Below are positions 1-8,790 of a DNA stretch of 64,000 nt, in pieces. Below the pieces are notes generated by a model, which worked only from the letters and a program-made list of their open reading frames with translations, made no database searches and was not told where the DNA came from. Both the position numbers and the translations under genes were made by a program. The stretch spans positions 1 through 64,000 of the forward strand of contig NZ_JAAPBF010000013.1 in assembly GCF_022695985.1 (NCBI RefSeq), read 5' to 3'. How positions within the stretch are numbered: position 1 is the stretch's first letter; each line of letters begins with the position of its first letter. The DNA is from Streptomyces sp. NP-1717. GTDB taxonomy: Bacteria > Actinomycetota > Actinomycetes > Streptomycetales > Streptomycetaceae.

Positions 1-147
1 GATCCAGGTCCAGATCCAGGTCTGCCACGCCGATGTCGCGGAGCGGCGAACGCGGACCCGGCTTCGGCGTCGAGGTCGGTCGAGGGGACGTGCTCGGAGT
101 GTGCGGCATCATGCCTCCGCTCGTGTGCGCTGCGTACGACTCGCCGG
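1..147. other. Left window edge, no gene seen
   Basis: I see no convincing coding region here. The first 25 bases hold an imperfect direct repeat of GATCCAGGTC. The acetyltransferase on the minus strand ends at 148, so this is probably its downstream intergenic DNA. Confidence 0.4.
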
Positions 148-1272
148 TCACCGGTCCCGGAGCCGGCCCACCTGGTTCAGGGCGCGTTGGGCGTATCCGG
201 CCAGCCTGGGCCGGTTCCGTACGAAGCTGTGCGCGCGGCGCGACGGTTCGCGGCCGAGCCGGTACAGGGCGGCCCGTGGCCCCGGCCTCACCGAGGCCCC
301 CTCACCGACCCGCAGGTTCCCGGTCTTGAGCGCGTCCTTGTACTCGGCGGCGCCGCGTCCCAGGTCCAGCAGGCGGATCCCGGCGCCGGCCGCGGCCTCG
401 GCCATCCGCAGATGAAGGACGAGACCCGGCGAGTACTTGGCGAAGTCGGTGTCGTACGCGGGGAACCAGCAGGAGAGGACCGTGCGCGAGCGGAGCCCGA
501 AGTGCGCGGCGACCGGGCGGTCCCCGACGTACAGGACGGAGAGCACCCCCGAGCAGCCGGGCGTGCGCCCGGGAGTGTGGTCGGCCGCCAACTGCCGTAC
601 CAGCGTGCTGATCCACTCCTTCGCGAAGCGGTCGCGGCGGCCCGTCCTGCGGTACTGCGCCGACTTCCACTCCATGAGCGTGCGCAGCGCCGCCGGGTCG
701 CGCTCGTCGAAGACGAATCTGACCTCGCCGGCCTGCCGGGCCAGTCTGCGTTCCTTGGCGGTCGTCGTCCGGAAGAACTTGGGCGATCCGGCGCGCAGGG
801 CCTTCTCGTACGCCGCGTACCCCTGGCCGATGTCGAGGACAGGGGAGTCGAACTCCTCGGTGGCGTCCGGGGCGAACAGCGTCTGTCCCGCTTCGAGGTT
901 GTCGAACTCCCAGCTGGCGAGCGAGCAGGCGCGCAGCAACTCCCGTGCGGTGAGGCCGTGTTCGGGGGCCAGCACCGGCCCCTGGCAGTCGGACACCCCG
1001 AGCCCGATCGCACGGCCCTGCCCCAACGGCCCTCTCTCGTACGGGAAGAAGCCCAAGACGGTATCTCCCGCCCCCTCGACGACCGCGACCCGGGCGCCCG
1101 GCCGGACGCGTCCGACGGCCCGGGTGAACTCGGGTTCCATGAACGGGTTGGCGGGCGTGCCGGACAGCGCCCGTAACTCCCGCCAGCGTTCGATGTGGCC
1201 CGCGTCCAGCGCCCCCGGCCGCATCACCCGGATGCGCGCGGCTGCCCCGCCACGTACACGTACGTCGCTCAA
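148..1272 (-). CDS. CelD/BcsL-type GNAT acetyltransferase
   Basis: A 374-residue soluble protein of the CelD/BcsL (FemAB-like) acetyltransferase type. The C-terminal half (about residues 175-330) carries the GNAT-like fold, with a segment VAAHFGLR followed by LDLGRGAAEYKDALKTG, the usual 'Y-K..lG' signature of these polysaccharide- or peptide-linked acyltransferases. Substrate is unknown; relatives act in cellulose or exopolysaccharide synthesis or on aminoacyl substrates. There is no signal peptide. Codon 33 is a TTA (1174-1176), so translation should need the bldA tRNA. It is divergent from the conservon starting at 1682 and is a single-gene unit here. The family call is good; the biological role cannot be read from the sequence. 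Confidence 0.8.
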   Translation of the reverse strand: MSDVRVRGGAAARIRVMRPGALDAGHIERWRELRALSGTPANPFMEPEFTRAVGRVRPGARVAVVEGAGDTVLGFFPYERGPLGQGRAIGLGVSDCQGPVLAPEHGLTARELLRACSLASWEFDNLEAGQTLFAPDATEEFDSPVLDIGQGYAAYEKALRAGSPKFFRTTTAKERRLARQAGEVRFVFDERDPAALRTLMEWKSAQYRRTGRRDRFAKEWISTLVRQLAADHTPGRTPGCSGVLSVLYVGDRPVAAHFGLRSRTVLSCWFPAYDTDFAKYSPGLVLHLRMAEAAAGAGIRLLDLGRGAAEYKDALKTGNLRVGEGASVRPGPRAALYRLGREPSRRAHSFVRNRPRLAGYAQRALNQVGRLRDR

Positions 1273-1681
1273 CTCGACCCCCCGGTCACTCGAACAGGAC
1301 GGTACCGGGCCAAATCACTCCGGTACAGGGCCAGTCGGCCATGTCATGACGGATACGAAACGCGACCGACATCGCGGAGCGACCTGTACACGGGGCGGGT
1401 GAGGTGGGGGATTCCGGTGTGCGGGACGGGTTCACACGCGCGGCCAGCACATATGCCCGGCGGCCGGTCTCCGGCACGTGTGCGGATGGTGCCCGGCTCG
1501 TGCCGTCGAGTGACAGGAGTTGCGCAACTCCTGCCCTAATCACGCTTATTGCTCGTAGTATCTGGGTGCTCACGATCACGCGAGTCGATCAACCCTCGCC
1601 ACCCCCACGTGTCCGACGAGTCCCTGGAAGAGGCCCGGTCCCCGTGTCAGCCCTAGCCACGCCTGCCATGTCGGGGTCACC
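1273..1681. other. Divergent intergenic region before conservon
   Basis: 409 bases between the acetyltransferase and cvnA. It holds a perfect 20-base palindrome at 1514-1533 (listed separately) and an A/T-richer stretch after it (about 1535-1562) where a promoter for the cvn operon could lie. No coding region is convincing here. Confidence 0.5.
1514..1533. promoter_or_regulatory. 20-base perfect palindrome upstream of cvnA
   Basis: The sequence CAGGAGTTGCGCAACTCCTG reads identically on both strands. It lies about 150 bases before the cvnA start, next to the A/T-richer candidate promoter. A gapless palindrome of this length suits a dimeric repressor or activator operator. I do not recognise the protein that binds it. 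Confidence 0.5.
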
Positions 1682-3187
1682 GTGTTGAGCCGGCAGCCGA
1701 ACAGACGGAAACAACAGGCGCTCTGGTGGCTGGGGGCCCTCGTGGCCGCCGCCGTCGCCGCGGTGCTGATCGGACAGGCGTCCACGGCGGAGTGGCGACA
1801 GACACTCGCGAGCGCCTGCGCGGCCCTGGCGGTGCTGCTCGTGGCCTGGGTCCTGGTGCTGCACCGGCGGCTGGGCGCGGAGCGCGCCGAGCGGGACCGG
1901 GAGCGGCGGACCGCGACCGCGCGGGGCGCCGAGGTGGCCCATCTGGCCGCCGTACGTGTCCCCGCCATCGCCGAACGGGTGCGCACGGGACGGCGGTTGG
2001 ACGGAGTCCCCGGACCTGTCGCCCCCGAGGCCGACACCGGCGAGGACTTCGCGCGGGCGCTGGCCGCGGTTGTCGCCGCGCTCGGCTCGGACGAGGGTGT
2101 ACGGCGCGAGCGCGGGCTGCGCGACTCGGTGCAGACGGCCTTCGAGTCGGTCGCCCGCAACATGCACGCGATGGCCACGGTGCAGCAGCAGGTGCTCGAC
2201 CACGTGGAGCGCGCCATCGACGACCCGCGTCTGATGGCGGACGTGATGAAGGCCGACCACGCGGCCTCGCAGATGACCCGCAAGGCCCAGACACTGCTGG
2301 TGATGTGCGGGATCTGGCCGGCCAGGCGCGAGTCGCAGCCGGTCTCCCTGTACGACTGCGTGCGCGGCGCACAGTCGCGGATCGTGGAGTTCGGGCGGGT
2401 GGAGGTGCACGGCGGGCAGACGCTGTTCGTGGTGCCCCCGGCCGTCGAGGGGCTGATGCACGCGATCGCCGAACTCCTGGAGAACGCGACCGTGTTCTCG
2501 CCCTCCCGCACACAGGTGATCGTGACGATCCGCGAGGTGGGCGCGGGGGCCGTCGTGGAGATCGACGACGCGGGCCTCGGTATGCCGCCGGACGTACTGC
2601 ACCAGGCGATGTCCCAGCTCAGGGACGAGCTGGACCTGACACGGCTCGGGGCCGTGCCCCGGCTTGGGCTGGCGTGCGTGGGGCGCTGGAGCCGGGAGAT
2701 GGGCTTCAACGTGGAGCTGACGGGGGCGTCGGCGTACGGCGGGACCCGGGCCGTCACCTTCGTACCGCACCGGCTGCTGACCGAACCGCTGTCGCACTTC
2801 CCGGCGGAGCCGGTGCCGGTACGGGAGACGGCGCCCGCGACGGCGGGCGACCCGGTGGCGCGAAAGTCGTCCGCGGGCGCTTCGCCGTCGGGCGGCGAAC
2901 GCGAGCACGAGCGGCCGGGCGTCGCCGTACCCGCGGAGGACGAGCCCGGCGCGCTGCCGCGCCGCCGCAGCCGGCGCCGGACCCCCGCCACCGCAGCGGA
3001 CCAGGACCGGACGCAGGAGCGGGACGCGCAGGAGCAGCAGCCGCAGCAGGCACCGCCCGACCGCCCCTGGACCCCCGAAGCGGCGCGCGCCTCGATCACC
3101 AGCGTGCTGTCCGGCTCGCGTCGTGGCCGTGCCGAGGCCGTCCAGGACACCGAAGTGCCCGACCAACACGACGGAGGCCGGCAGTGA
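1682..3187 (+). CDS. cvnA: Conservon sensor histidine-kinase-like protein
   Basis: First gene of a conservon (cvn), the Streptomyces module in which a membrane kinase-like protein works with a roadblock protein, a DUF742 protein and a Ras-like GTPase. The 501-residue product has two predicted membrane helices (about 14-32 and 42-60), a central helical segment (ADHAASQMTRKAQ, in the position of the dimerisation helix), and a HATPase domain with an N-box ELLENATVFSPS near residue 264 and a G-box DDAGLGMP near 295. The last 130 residues are a charged, proline/glutamine-rich tail. The start is GTG. The stop overlaps the next gene's GTG start in GTGA, indicating translational coupling. CvnA proteins bind ATP; autophosphorylation is not established for all. 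Confidence 0.92.
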   Translation: MLSRQPNRRKQQALWWLGALVAAAVAAVLIGQASTAEWRQTLASACAALAVLLVAWVLVLHRRLGAERAERDRERRTATARGAEVAHLAAVRVPAIAERVRTGRRLDGVPGPVAPEADTGEDFARALAAVVAALGSDEGVRRERGLRDSVQTAFESVARNMHAMATVQQQVLDHVERAIDDPRLMADVMKADHAASQMTRKAQTLLVMCGIWPARRESQPVSLYDCVRGAQSRIVEFGRVEVHGGQTLFVVPPAVEGLMHAIAELLENATVFSPSRTQVIVTIREVGAGAVVEIDDAGLGMPPDVLHQAMSQLRDELDLTRLGAVPRLGLACVGRWSREMGFNVELTGASAYGGTRAVTFVPHRLLTEPLSHFPAEPVPVRETAPATAGDPVARKSSAGASPSGGEREHERPGVAVPAEDEPGALPRRRSRRRTPATAADQDRTQERDAQEQQPQQAPPDRPWTPEAARASITSVLSGSRRGRAEAVQDTEVPDQHDGGRQ

Positions 3188-3642
3188 CCGGAAGAGTGAC
3201 CGGAACGATCTCCCGACTGCCCGACCTGGGATGGATGCTCCGCCCCTTGACGGACATCCCCGGGGTCAGACACGCGGTGGTCGTCTCCGAGGACGGGCTG
3301 CGGCTCGGCCACGCGTCCGCCGAGAATCTGAAGGGCGCCGTGTCCGAACTGAGCGTCGCGGAGGCGGAATCGCTCGCCGCCGCGTCCGCCGCGCTGACCA
3401 TGACGGGCCGGTCGACGGCGGGACTGATGTTCGGCGGCGGAGCGGGTGTACGGCAGCTGATGCTGGAGTCCGACCACGGCTTCATCCTCTTCACGTCGGC
3501 GGGCGTGGGCGCGCAGTTGGGCGCCGCGACCGAGACCGACGCCGATGTGGGCCTGGTGGCCCAGCAGATGCAGCTCCTCGTCGTGAAGATCGGCAGCCAC
3601 CTGAGCAGCCAGCCCCGGGATCCGGTGAGCCCGTCGTCATGA
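3184..3642 (+). CDS. cvnB: Roadblock/LC7 protein of conservon
   Basis: A 152-residue roadblock/LC7-fold protein, related to MglB, which acts on a Ras-like GTPase in other bacteria. Visible features are the conserved 'pgVrhAvvvSeDGLrLg' strand-loop near residue 20 and the 'LMFGGGAGVRQLMLESDHGFILF' sheet region (described here as a domain, about residues 83-105). The GTG start overlaps the cvnA stop, and its stop overlaps the cvnC ATG in ATGA, so cvnA-B-C are translationally coupled. The expected role is to bridge CvnA and the GTPase CvnD. Confidence 0.9.
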   Translation: MTGRVTGTISRLPDLGWMLRPLTDIPGVRHAVVVSEDGLRLGHASAENLKGAVSELSVAEAESLAAASAALTMTGRSTAGLMFGGGAGVRQLMLESDHGFILFTSAGVGAQLGAATETDADVGLVAQQMQLLVVKIGSHLSSQPRDPVSPSS

Positions 3643-4001
3643 CGGAGCGTTCCGACGACCGGGCCACCACGTCGGCGGTACGCCCGTACGTGATCACGGG
3701 TGGCAGGACGGACGCCGGCGGCGAGCCACTGTCCCTGGAGTCGCTGGTGGTGGCCAGGGAAGCGGACCCGCCGACGACGCTCCAGCCCGAGCACCGGACG
3801 ATACTGACGCACTGTCAGGGGCTGCTGTCGGTGGCCGAGGTGTCGGCCCATCTCGGCCAGCCCGCTTCCGTCGTCCAGGTGCTGCTCGCCGATCTCATCG
3901 ACTGGGGACTCATCGTCACCCGTCCGCCCATACCGCCGGCCGAACGTGCCGATGTGACCATGCTGAGAAAGGTCCTCCATGGCCTCGAAAGCCGCCTCTG
4001 A
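3639..4001 (+). CDS. cvnC: DUF742 protein of conservon
   Basis: A 120-residue DUF742 protein, the invariable third member of conservons. The N-terminal third (RPYVITGGRT) is the usual DUF742 opening. The C-terminal part reads like a small winged-helix: an 'ILTHCQGLLSVAEVSAHLG' helix-turn-helix stretch followed by LLADLIDWGLI. In family studies CvnC associates with the other Cvn proteins at the membrane; DNA binding is not shown. The gene overlaps cvnB by 4 bases and cvnD by 23 bases. Confidence 0.9.
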   Translation: MTERSDDRATTSAVRPYVITGGRTDAGGEPLSLESLVVAREADPPTTLQPEHRTILTHCQGLLSVAEVSAHLGQPASVVQVLLADLIDWGLIVTRPPIPPAERADVTMLRKVLHGLESRL

Positions 4002-4629
4002 GGCCGAGGCGTCCGCGCTGAACACCGCCGGCGACACCGCCGCCGGCCAGGTCGACACGGCCGGCAAGTACGTCAGGTCCAGCGTCGCCGGCGCGGCCAA
4101 GATCATGGTCGTCGGGCCGCTGGGCGTCGGCAAGACGACGTTCATCGGTACGGTCTCCGAGATCAAACCGCTCAGCACCGAGGCGGTCATGACCCGGGCC
4201 GGCGCCTCGGTGGACGTACCGGTCGACCGGACCAAGGCCACCACCACGGTCGCCCTGGACTTCGGCCGTATGACACTCGACGGCGAGCTGGTCCTCTACC
4301 TCTTCGGTACGCCGGGGCAGCAGCGCTTCCTGCCCGCCTGGCGTGATCTGGCGCACGGCGCGCTCGGCGCGCTCGCCCTCGTGGACACCCGCGACCTGAC
4401 GGCGTCGTTCGACGCGCTCGGTCATCTGGAGGACCTGGGGCTGCCGTTCGCGGTCGCCGTCAACGTCTTCCCGGGCAGCCCCCTGCACAGCGACGGCGAA
4501 CTGCGCGCGGCGCTCGACCTGCTGCCGGAGACACCGCTGGTCTCCTGCGACGCGCGGGACGAGCGGTCCTCGGTCATGGCGCTCATCGCCCTCGTACGCC
4601 ACCTCGTCCTCGCCGCCGAGTCCTCATGA
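3979..4629 (+). CDS. cvnD: Conservon Ras/MglA-like GTPase
   Basis: A 216-residue small GTPase. The P-loop GPLGVGKTT spans 46-54 (catalytic Lys52), and a G3-like FGTPGQQRF follows about 60 residues later. The usual NKxD guanine-specificity motif is not obvious: AVNVF sits in its place, as is common in CvnD proteins. The first 35 residues are an alanine-rich extension, longer than in MglA. It overlaps cvnC by 23 bases, which is typical of conservons. It should cycle between GTP and GDP forms under CvnB/CvnC control and signal to the downstream P450s or to unlinked targets. Confidence 0.92.
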   Translation: MASKAASEAEASALNTAGDTAAGQVDTAGKYVRSSVAGAAKIMVVGPLGVGKTTFIGTVSEIKPLSTEAVMTRAGASVDVPVDRTKATTTVALDFGRMTLDGELVLYLFGTPGQQRFLPAWRDLAHGALGALALVDTRDLTASFDALGHLEDLGLPFAVAVNVFPGSPLHSDGELRAALDLLPETPLVSCDARDERSSVMALIALVRHLVLAAESS

Positions 4630-4659
4630 CGACGGAGCCCGCATGACCACGGAGTCCAC

Positions 4660-5958
4660 ATGACCACGCCCACGCCCACCCCGGCACCCGCGCACGGGAA
4701 CGGGTACGCGCCCACGCCGCTGTCGCCGGACTCGCCCGCGACGGCGATCTACGGGGACCAGCTCGACGGTGACGGGATGCCGCGCCTGTACGAGCGGCTG
4801 CGCGCCGAGCACGGTTCGGTGGCCCCCGTCACCGTCGCGCCGGGCATCGAGGCGTGGCTGGTGCTCGGGCACCGCGAGGTGCTGCGGCTGACCCGTGAGG
4901 AGCAGGACTTCTCGCACGACCCGCGCCGCTGGAGCCTGTTGCGCGAGGGCCGGGTGCCAGCGGACTCGCCGATCCTGCCGATGGTCGGCTGGCGGCCGGC
5001 GCTGCTGTTCGCCGACGGTCAACAGCACCGCCGGATGCGGGCGGCCGTGTCGGACGCGCTCGGCCGGATCAACGGTCACGAACTGCGGCGCGGCGTACGG
5101 GCGACGGCCGAGCGGCTCATCGCGGAGTTCGCCGACGGCAGGCAGGCGGATCTGGTGTCCGACTACGCGCGCAAGCTGCCGCTGATGGTGATCACCGGTC
5201 TGCTCGGGCTCGACGGGCCGACCGGGGAGAAGCTCGTCCAGGCGATCGCGGGGCTGGTCGTGGCGAACGCCGACTCCGCCGACGCCAGCAAGCGGATGGG
5301 CGCGATCCTGCTCGCCCTGATCGAGGAGAAGCGGCACCGTCCCGGCAATGACGTCACGTCCGCGCTGCTGCACCATCCGGCGCGGCTGACGGACGAGGAG
5401 GTGCTGCACAACCTGGTGGTGATGTTCGTCGCGGGCAACCAGACCACGGTGAACTGGATCGCCACCACCCTGCGCATCCTGCTGTGCGACCCCGCGTTCC
5501 GGTCCTCGCTCAGCGGCGGTCATCTGAGTGTCGACGACGCGCTGGACCTGGTGCTGTGGCGCTTCCCGCCGACACAGAACTTCCCCGCCCGGTACGCCAC
5601 CCGCGATCTGCGCTTCGGCGGCCGTGACATCCGGTCCGGGGACATGCTGATCCTCGGTCTGGCGGCGGCGAACGCCGACCCCGACATCCTGCCGGAGGAC
5701 GGTACGCCCGTCGTCGGCAACCGGTCCCATCTGGCGTTCGGGGCCGGGCCGCACACCTGCCCGGCCCAGGACCCGGCCAGGCTGATCACGCGAACCGCGG
5801 TCGACACGATCAGGCACCGGCTGCCGGATCTCGAACTGGCCGTCCCCGAGAGCGAGTTGGCCTGGATCAAGTCGCCCTGGAGCAAGGGCCTGGCGGCCCT
5901 GCCCGTCCGCTTCACCGAGCCGCAGTTGCCGCGTGACCCGCGGGCGACGCGGAATTGA
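4660..5958 (+). CDS. cvnE: CYP157-type P450 lacking the ExxR motif
   Basis: A 432-residue cytochrome P450 homologue and fifth conservon gene. The I-helix (FVAGNQTT) and haem loop (FGAGPHTC, Cys ligand) are present. The K-helix, which carries the near-invariant ExxR salt-bridge motif in P450s, reads D296-L-V-L-W300. This matches the CYP157 family, described in Streptomyces as lacking ExxR (E-Q-S-L-W in CYP157C1, from memory). CYP157 genes usually sit beside CYP154 genes, as here. The start ATG at 4660 is preceded by GGAG. An ATG at 4643 is also possible. Catalytic activity is uncertain; a structural or regulatory role in the conservon is plausible. Confidence 0.88.
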   Translation: MTTPTPTPAPAHGNGYAPTPLSPDSPATAIYGDQLDGDGMPRLYERLRAEHGSVAPVTVAPGIEAWLVLGHREVLRLTREEQDFSHDPRRWSLLREGRVPADSPILPMVGWRPALLFADGQQHRRMRAAVSDALGRINGHELRRGVRATAERLIAEFADGRQADLVSDYARKLPLMVITGLLGLDGPTGEKLVQAIAGLVVANADSADASKRMGAILLALIEEKRHRPGNDVTSALLHHPARLTDEEVLHNLVVMFVAGNQTTVNWIATTLRILLCDPAFRSSLSGGHLSVDDALDLVLWRFPPTQNFPARYATRDLRFGGRDIRSGDMLILGLAAANADPDILPEDGTPVVGNRSHLAFGAGPHTCPAQDPARLITRTAVDTIRHRLPDLELAVPESELAWIKSPWSKGLAALPVRFTEPQLPRDPRATRN

Positions 5959-5968
5959 GGAGAGCCTG

Positions 5969-7246
5969 TTGAGCCCCGAGCCGAGCACGACCCCCGACAC
6001 GTCCCCGGACGTTTCCGCCGCGGCCCCGCACCGGATGGATCCGGCCGGCGGCTGCCCGCACGCCGCCAACGCGCGCCTGCTCGCGCGGGGCGCGGTGGCC
6101 CCCGTCGTACTCCCCGGCGACGTCGAGGCCATGGCCGTCATCGGGCACGACGCGCTGAAGGAGTTCCTGTCGCACCCCGATGTCGCGAAGGGCGCCACAC
6201 ACTTCACCGCCCTCCAGGAAGGGCTGATCCCCGACGGATGGCCGCTGAAGACGTTCGCCACCGTGCAGGGCATGACGACGGCGGACGGCGACGACCACCG
6301 GCGGCTGCGCTCACTGGTGAGCAAGGCGTTCACGACGCGGCGGGTGGAGGCCCTGCGCGGCCGGGTGGAGGAGGTGACGGCGGAGCTGCTGGACGGTCTG
6401 GAGGCGGCCGGCGCCAAGGACGGGGGGCACGCCGTCGATCTCCGCGAGCACTTCGCGCTGCCGCTGCCGATGGGCGTGATCTGTGAACTGCTGGGCGTGG
6501 ACCCGCAGTACCAGGACCAGCTGCACCATCTGTCGAACCAGATCGTCGCGACCGACATCTCCCCCGAGGACGCGATGGCGGCCAACCGGGACATCGTGGC
6601 CGTACTGGGCGCGGTGGCCGCCTCCCGTACCGAGCGGCCCGGCGAGGACCTGACGAGCGCGCTGATCGCGGTGCGCGAGGAGGACGGCGACCGGCTGAGC
6701 GGGCACGAACTCATCGGCACCCTGCTTCTGATGATCATCGCGGGGCACGAGACGACGCTGAACCTGATCACCAACGCGGTGCGCGCGCTGTGCCGCCACC
6801 GCGATCAGCTCGAACTCGTCCAGAACGGCAAGGCGAGCTGGGCGGACGTGGTCGAGGAGACCCTGCGCTGGGACAGCCCGGTGAGCTTCTTCCCGTTCCG
6901 CTACCCGACCCGGGACCTGACCGTGGACGGCACGGTGATCCCGCAGGGGACGCCGGTCCTCGCGGGCTACTCGGCGGCGGGCCGCGACAAGGCCGCGCAC
7001 GGCGCGGACGCGGACGTGTTCGACCTCACCAGGTACACGGGGCCCGCCACCCGTCATCTCTCGCTCGGGCACGGCGCCCACTTCTGTCTGGGGTCGTCGC
7101 TGGCCCGGATGGAGGCGACGATCGCGCTGGAGCGGCTGTTCACGCGCTTCCCGGACCTGGACGTCGCGGTCACGGAGGCGGAACTGCCGCGCCACGCGAG
7201 CTTCGTGGGCAACAGCGTGCAGCAACTTCCGGTGACTCTGGGGTAG
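5969..7246 (+). CDS. CYP154-type cytochrome P450
   Basis: A 425-residue P450 that follows cvnE by 10 bases. Diagnostic segments are the I-helix IIAGHETT, an intact K-helix ExxR (EETLRW) and a haem loop LSLGHGAHFCLG in which the usual leading Phe is Leu. CYP154 enzymes oxidise macrolide-, steroid- or flavonoid-like substrates in vitro; the natural substrate here is unknown. I chose the TTG at 5969 because GAGGAGA lies six bases before it. An in-frame GTG at 5933 would overlap cvnE by 26 bases and has no better ribosome site. No ferredoxin gene is adjacent, so redox partners must come from elsewhere. Confidence 0.88.
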   Translation: MSPEPSTTPDTSPDVSAAAPHRMDPAGGCPHAANARLLARGAVAPVVLPGDVEAMAVIGHDALKEFLSHPDVAKGATHFTALQEGLIPDGWPLKTFATVQGMTTADGDDHRRLRSLVSKAFTTRRVEALRGRVEEVTAELLDGLEAAGAKDGGHAVDLREHFALPLPMGVICELLGVDPQYQDQLHHLSNQIVATDISPEDAMAANRDIVAVLGAVAASRTERPGEDLTSALIAVREEDGDRLSGHELIGTLLLMIIAGHETTLNLITNAVRALCRHRDQLELVQNGKASWADVVEETLRWDSPVSFFPFRYPTRDLTVDGTVIPQGTPVLAGYSAAGRDKAAHGADADVFDLTRYTGPATRHLSLGHGAHFCLGSSLARMEATIALERLFTRFPDLDVAVTEAELPRHASFVGNSVQQLPVTLG

Positions 7247-7303
7247 TTGGCCGGGGCGCCGGAGGCCGCCCCGGTGGCAGTCGGTGACGAGCCGTCAGGA
7301 CTT

Positions 7304-7349
7304 TGGTCCATACCAACGCCTTGACGGCCCCACCCGCCCTCCCTTAAAT
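7304..7349 (+). promoter_or_regulatory. Promoter and DasR-like site before GH16 gene
   Basis: TTGACG (7321-7326) and TTAAAT (7344-7349) form a -35/-10 pair with a 17-base spacer. Immediately upstream, TGGTCCATACCA (7304-7315) matches the DasR dre core TGGTCTAGACCA at 10 of 12 positions. The promoter is a good match by inspection; the DasR link is inference and needs a binding test. Confidence 0.5.
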
Positions 7350-7436
7350 CAAGTATTGAAATAACCGCGTCGAACTCCGTGTTCCGTTGTCCCGAATGTC
7401 ATGCTCATGCCTCCACACGAAGTGAAGTGATGACCT

Positions 7437-8708
7437 GTGCGAACCCCCCTGCGGCGTCGTGTGATGCTGTACGCCCTGGCTCTCCTCTGCTGTACGAGCG
7501 TGGCCACCGCCGTGCCCGCCGGAGCGGCGGCGCCCTCCCCCGAGCCCCGTACCGGCGCCGCGAGCGCCGCGCCCATGGCCGTGACGTTCGACGAGAACTT
7601 CGACGGACCCGCCGGATCGGCCGTCAACAGCGGTAGATGGCAGATCGAGACCGGCGACAACGTCAACAACCACGAACGGCAGTACTACACGCCGGGCAAC
7701 AACAACGCCGCCCTCGACGGCCAGGGCAATCTCGTCATCACCGCCCGCAAGAACAACCCCGGCAACTACCAGTGCTGGTACGGCCGTTGCGAGTACACCT
7801 CCGCCCGGCTCAACACGGCCGGCAAGTTCACGGCACAGTACGGCCGGGTCGAGGCCCGTATGAAGATCCCGCGCGGCCAGGGCATGTGGCCCGCGTTCTG
7901 GATGCTCGGCAACAACATGGGCCAGGTCGGCTGGCCCAACAGCGGCGAGATCGACATCATGGAGAACGTCGGCTTCGAGCCCGGCACGGTGCACGGCACC
8001 CTGCACGGCCCCGGTTACTCGGGCTCCGGCGGCATCGGCGCCGGCTACAGCCTCCCCGGCGGCCAGGCGTTCGCCGACGCCTTCCACACCTTCGCCATCG
8101 ACTGGTCGCCCAACTCCATCCGCTGGTCGGTCGACGGAAACGTCTTCCAGACCCGTACGCCCGCCGATCTGGGCGGCCGGGAATGGGTGTTCAACAAGCC
8201 GTTCTTCCTGATCCTCAACCTGGCCGTCGGCGGCTACTGGCCCGGCGACCCCAACAGCAGCACACCCTTCCCGAGCACACTGACCGTCGACTACGTGCGG
8301 GTCACCACCGACGGCGGCGGGGGCACGGGCGGCTCGATCACCGGTCTCGGCGGCAAGTGCCTGGACGTCGCGGGGGCGAATCCCGCCAACGGGACGGCCG
8401 TTCAGCTCTACGACTGCAACGGCTCCGCCGCGCAGCAGTGGAGCAGGGGCGCCAACGACTCGCTGCGGGCGCTCGGCAAGTGCCTGGACGTGAAGGACAA
8501 CAGCACCGCCGACGGCGCGCAGCTCCAGCTCTGGGACTGCGCGGGCACGGGTAATCAGCGCTGGGCCGTGTCGGGCGCCAACGATGTCGTGAACATCCAG
8601 GCGAACAAGTGCATGGACGTGACCGGCGGCAGTTCGGTGAACGGGGCGCGGGCGCAGATCTGGACGTGTACGGGCGCCCCCAACCAGAAGTGGTCGGTGA
8701 ACGCGTAA
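7437..8708 (+). CDS. Secreted GH16 glucanase with ricin-type CBM13
   Basis: A 423-residue exported glycoside hydrolase. A signal peptide covers about residues 1-31 (RRR, hydrophobic core, AGA cleavage). The GH16 beta-jellyroll spans about 45-290 and carries the signature GEIDIMENVG, with nucleophile Glu171 and acid/base Glu176. After a Gly-rich linker, residues about 300-423 form a ricin-B/CBM13 trefoil with three repeats ending QQWS, QRWA and QKWS. The architecture is that of endo-beta-1,3-glucanases (laminarinases) that attack fungal and algal glucans. The start GTG at 7437 is the first before the signal sequence. It is a single-gene transcript, with a promoter at 7321-7349 and a terminator at 8733-8773. 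Confidence 0.92.
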   Translation: MRTPLRRRVMLYALALLCCTSVATAVPAGAAAPSPEPRTGAASAAPMAVTFDENFDGPAGSAVNSGRWQIETGDNVNNHERQYYTPGNNNAALDGQGNLVITARKNNPGNYQCWYGRCEYTSARLNTAGKFTAQYGRVEARMKIPRGQGMWPAFWMLGNNMGQVGWPNSGEIDIMENVGFEPGTVHGTLHGPGYSGSGGIGAGYSLPGGQAFADAFHTFAIDWSPNSIRWSVDGNVFQTRTPADLGGREWVFNKPFFLILNLAVGGYWPGDPNSSTPFPSTLTVDYVRVTTDGGGGTGGSITGLGGKCLDVAGANPANGTAVQLYDCNGSAAQQWSRGANDSLRALGKCLDVKDNSTADGAQLQLWDCAGTGNQRWAVSGANDVVNIQANKCMDVTGGSSVNGARAQIWTCTGAPNQKWSVNA

Positions 8709-8732
8709 CACCCCGGCTCCATCCGCTCACGG

Positions 8733-8773
8733 ACCCCGGCGGCGCGGCAAGTCCCTTGCCCGCCGCCGGGGTT
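8733..8773 (+). terminator. Terminator hairpin after GH16 gene
   Basis: ACCCCGGCGGCG (8733-8744) and GGCAAG (8746-8751) pair with CTTGCC (8755-8760) and CGCCGCCGGGGT (8761-8772). This gives a stem of about 18 pairs with one bulge and a 3-base loop, 25 bases after the stop. There is no T-run, as is usual in Streptomyces. Confidence 0.7.
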
Positions 8774-8790
8774 CGCGCGTTCCGGATCCC

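Noticed and set aside
3123..4001. Frameshift or fusion between cvnA, cvnB and cvnC
   Set aside because: Apparent fusions arise from overlapping frames; each gene has its own start at a 4-base overlap, as is normal in conservons.
4624..6774. A 716-codon minus-strand frame opposite the two P450 genes
   Set aside because: Antisense shadow of well-defined P450 genes; long open frames on the opposite strand are normal at this G+C.
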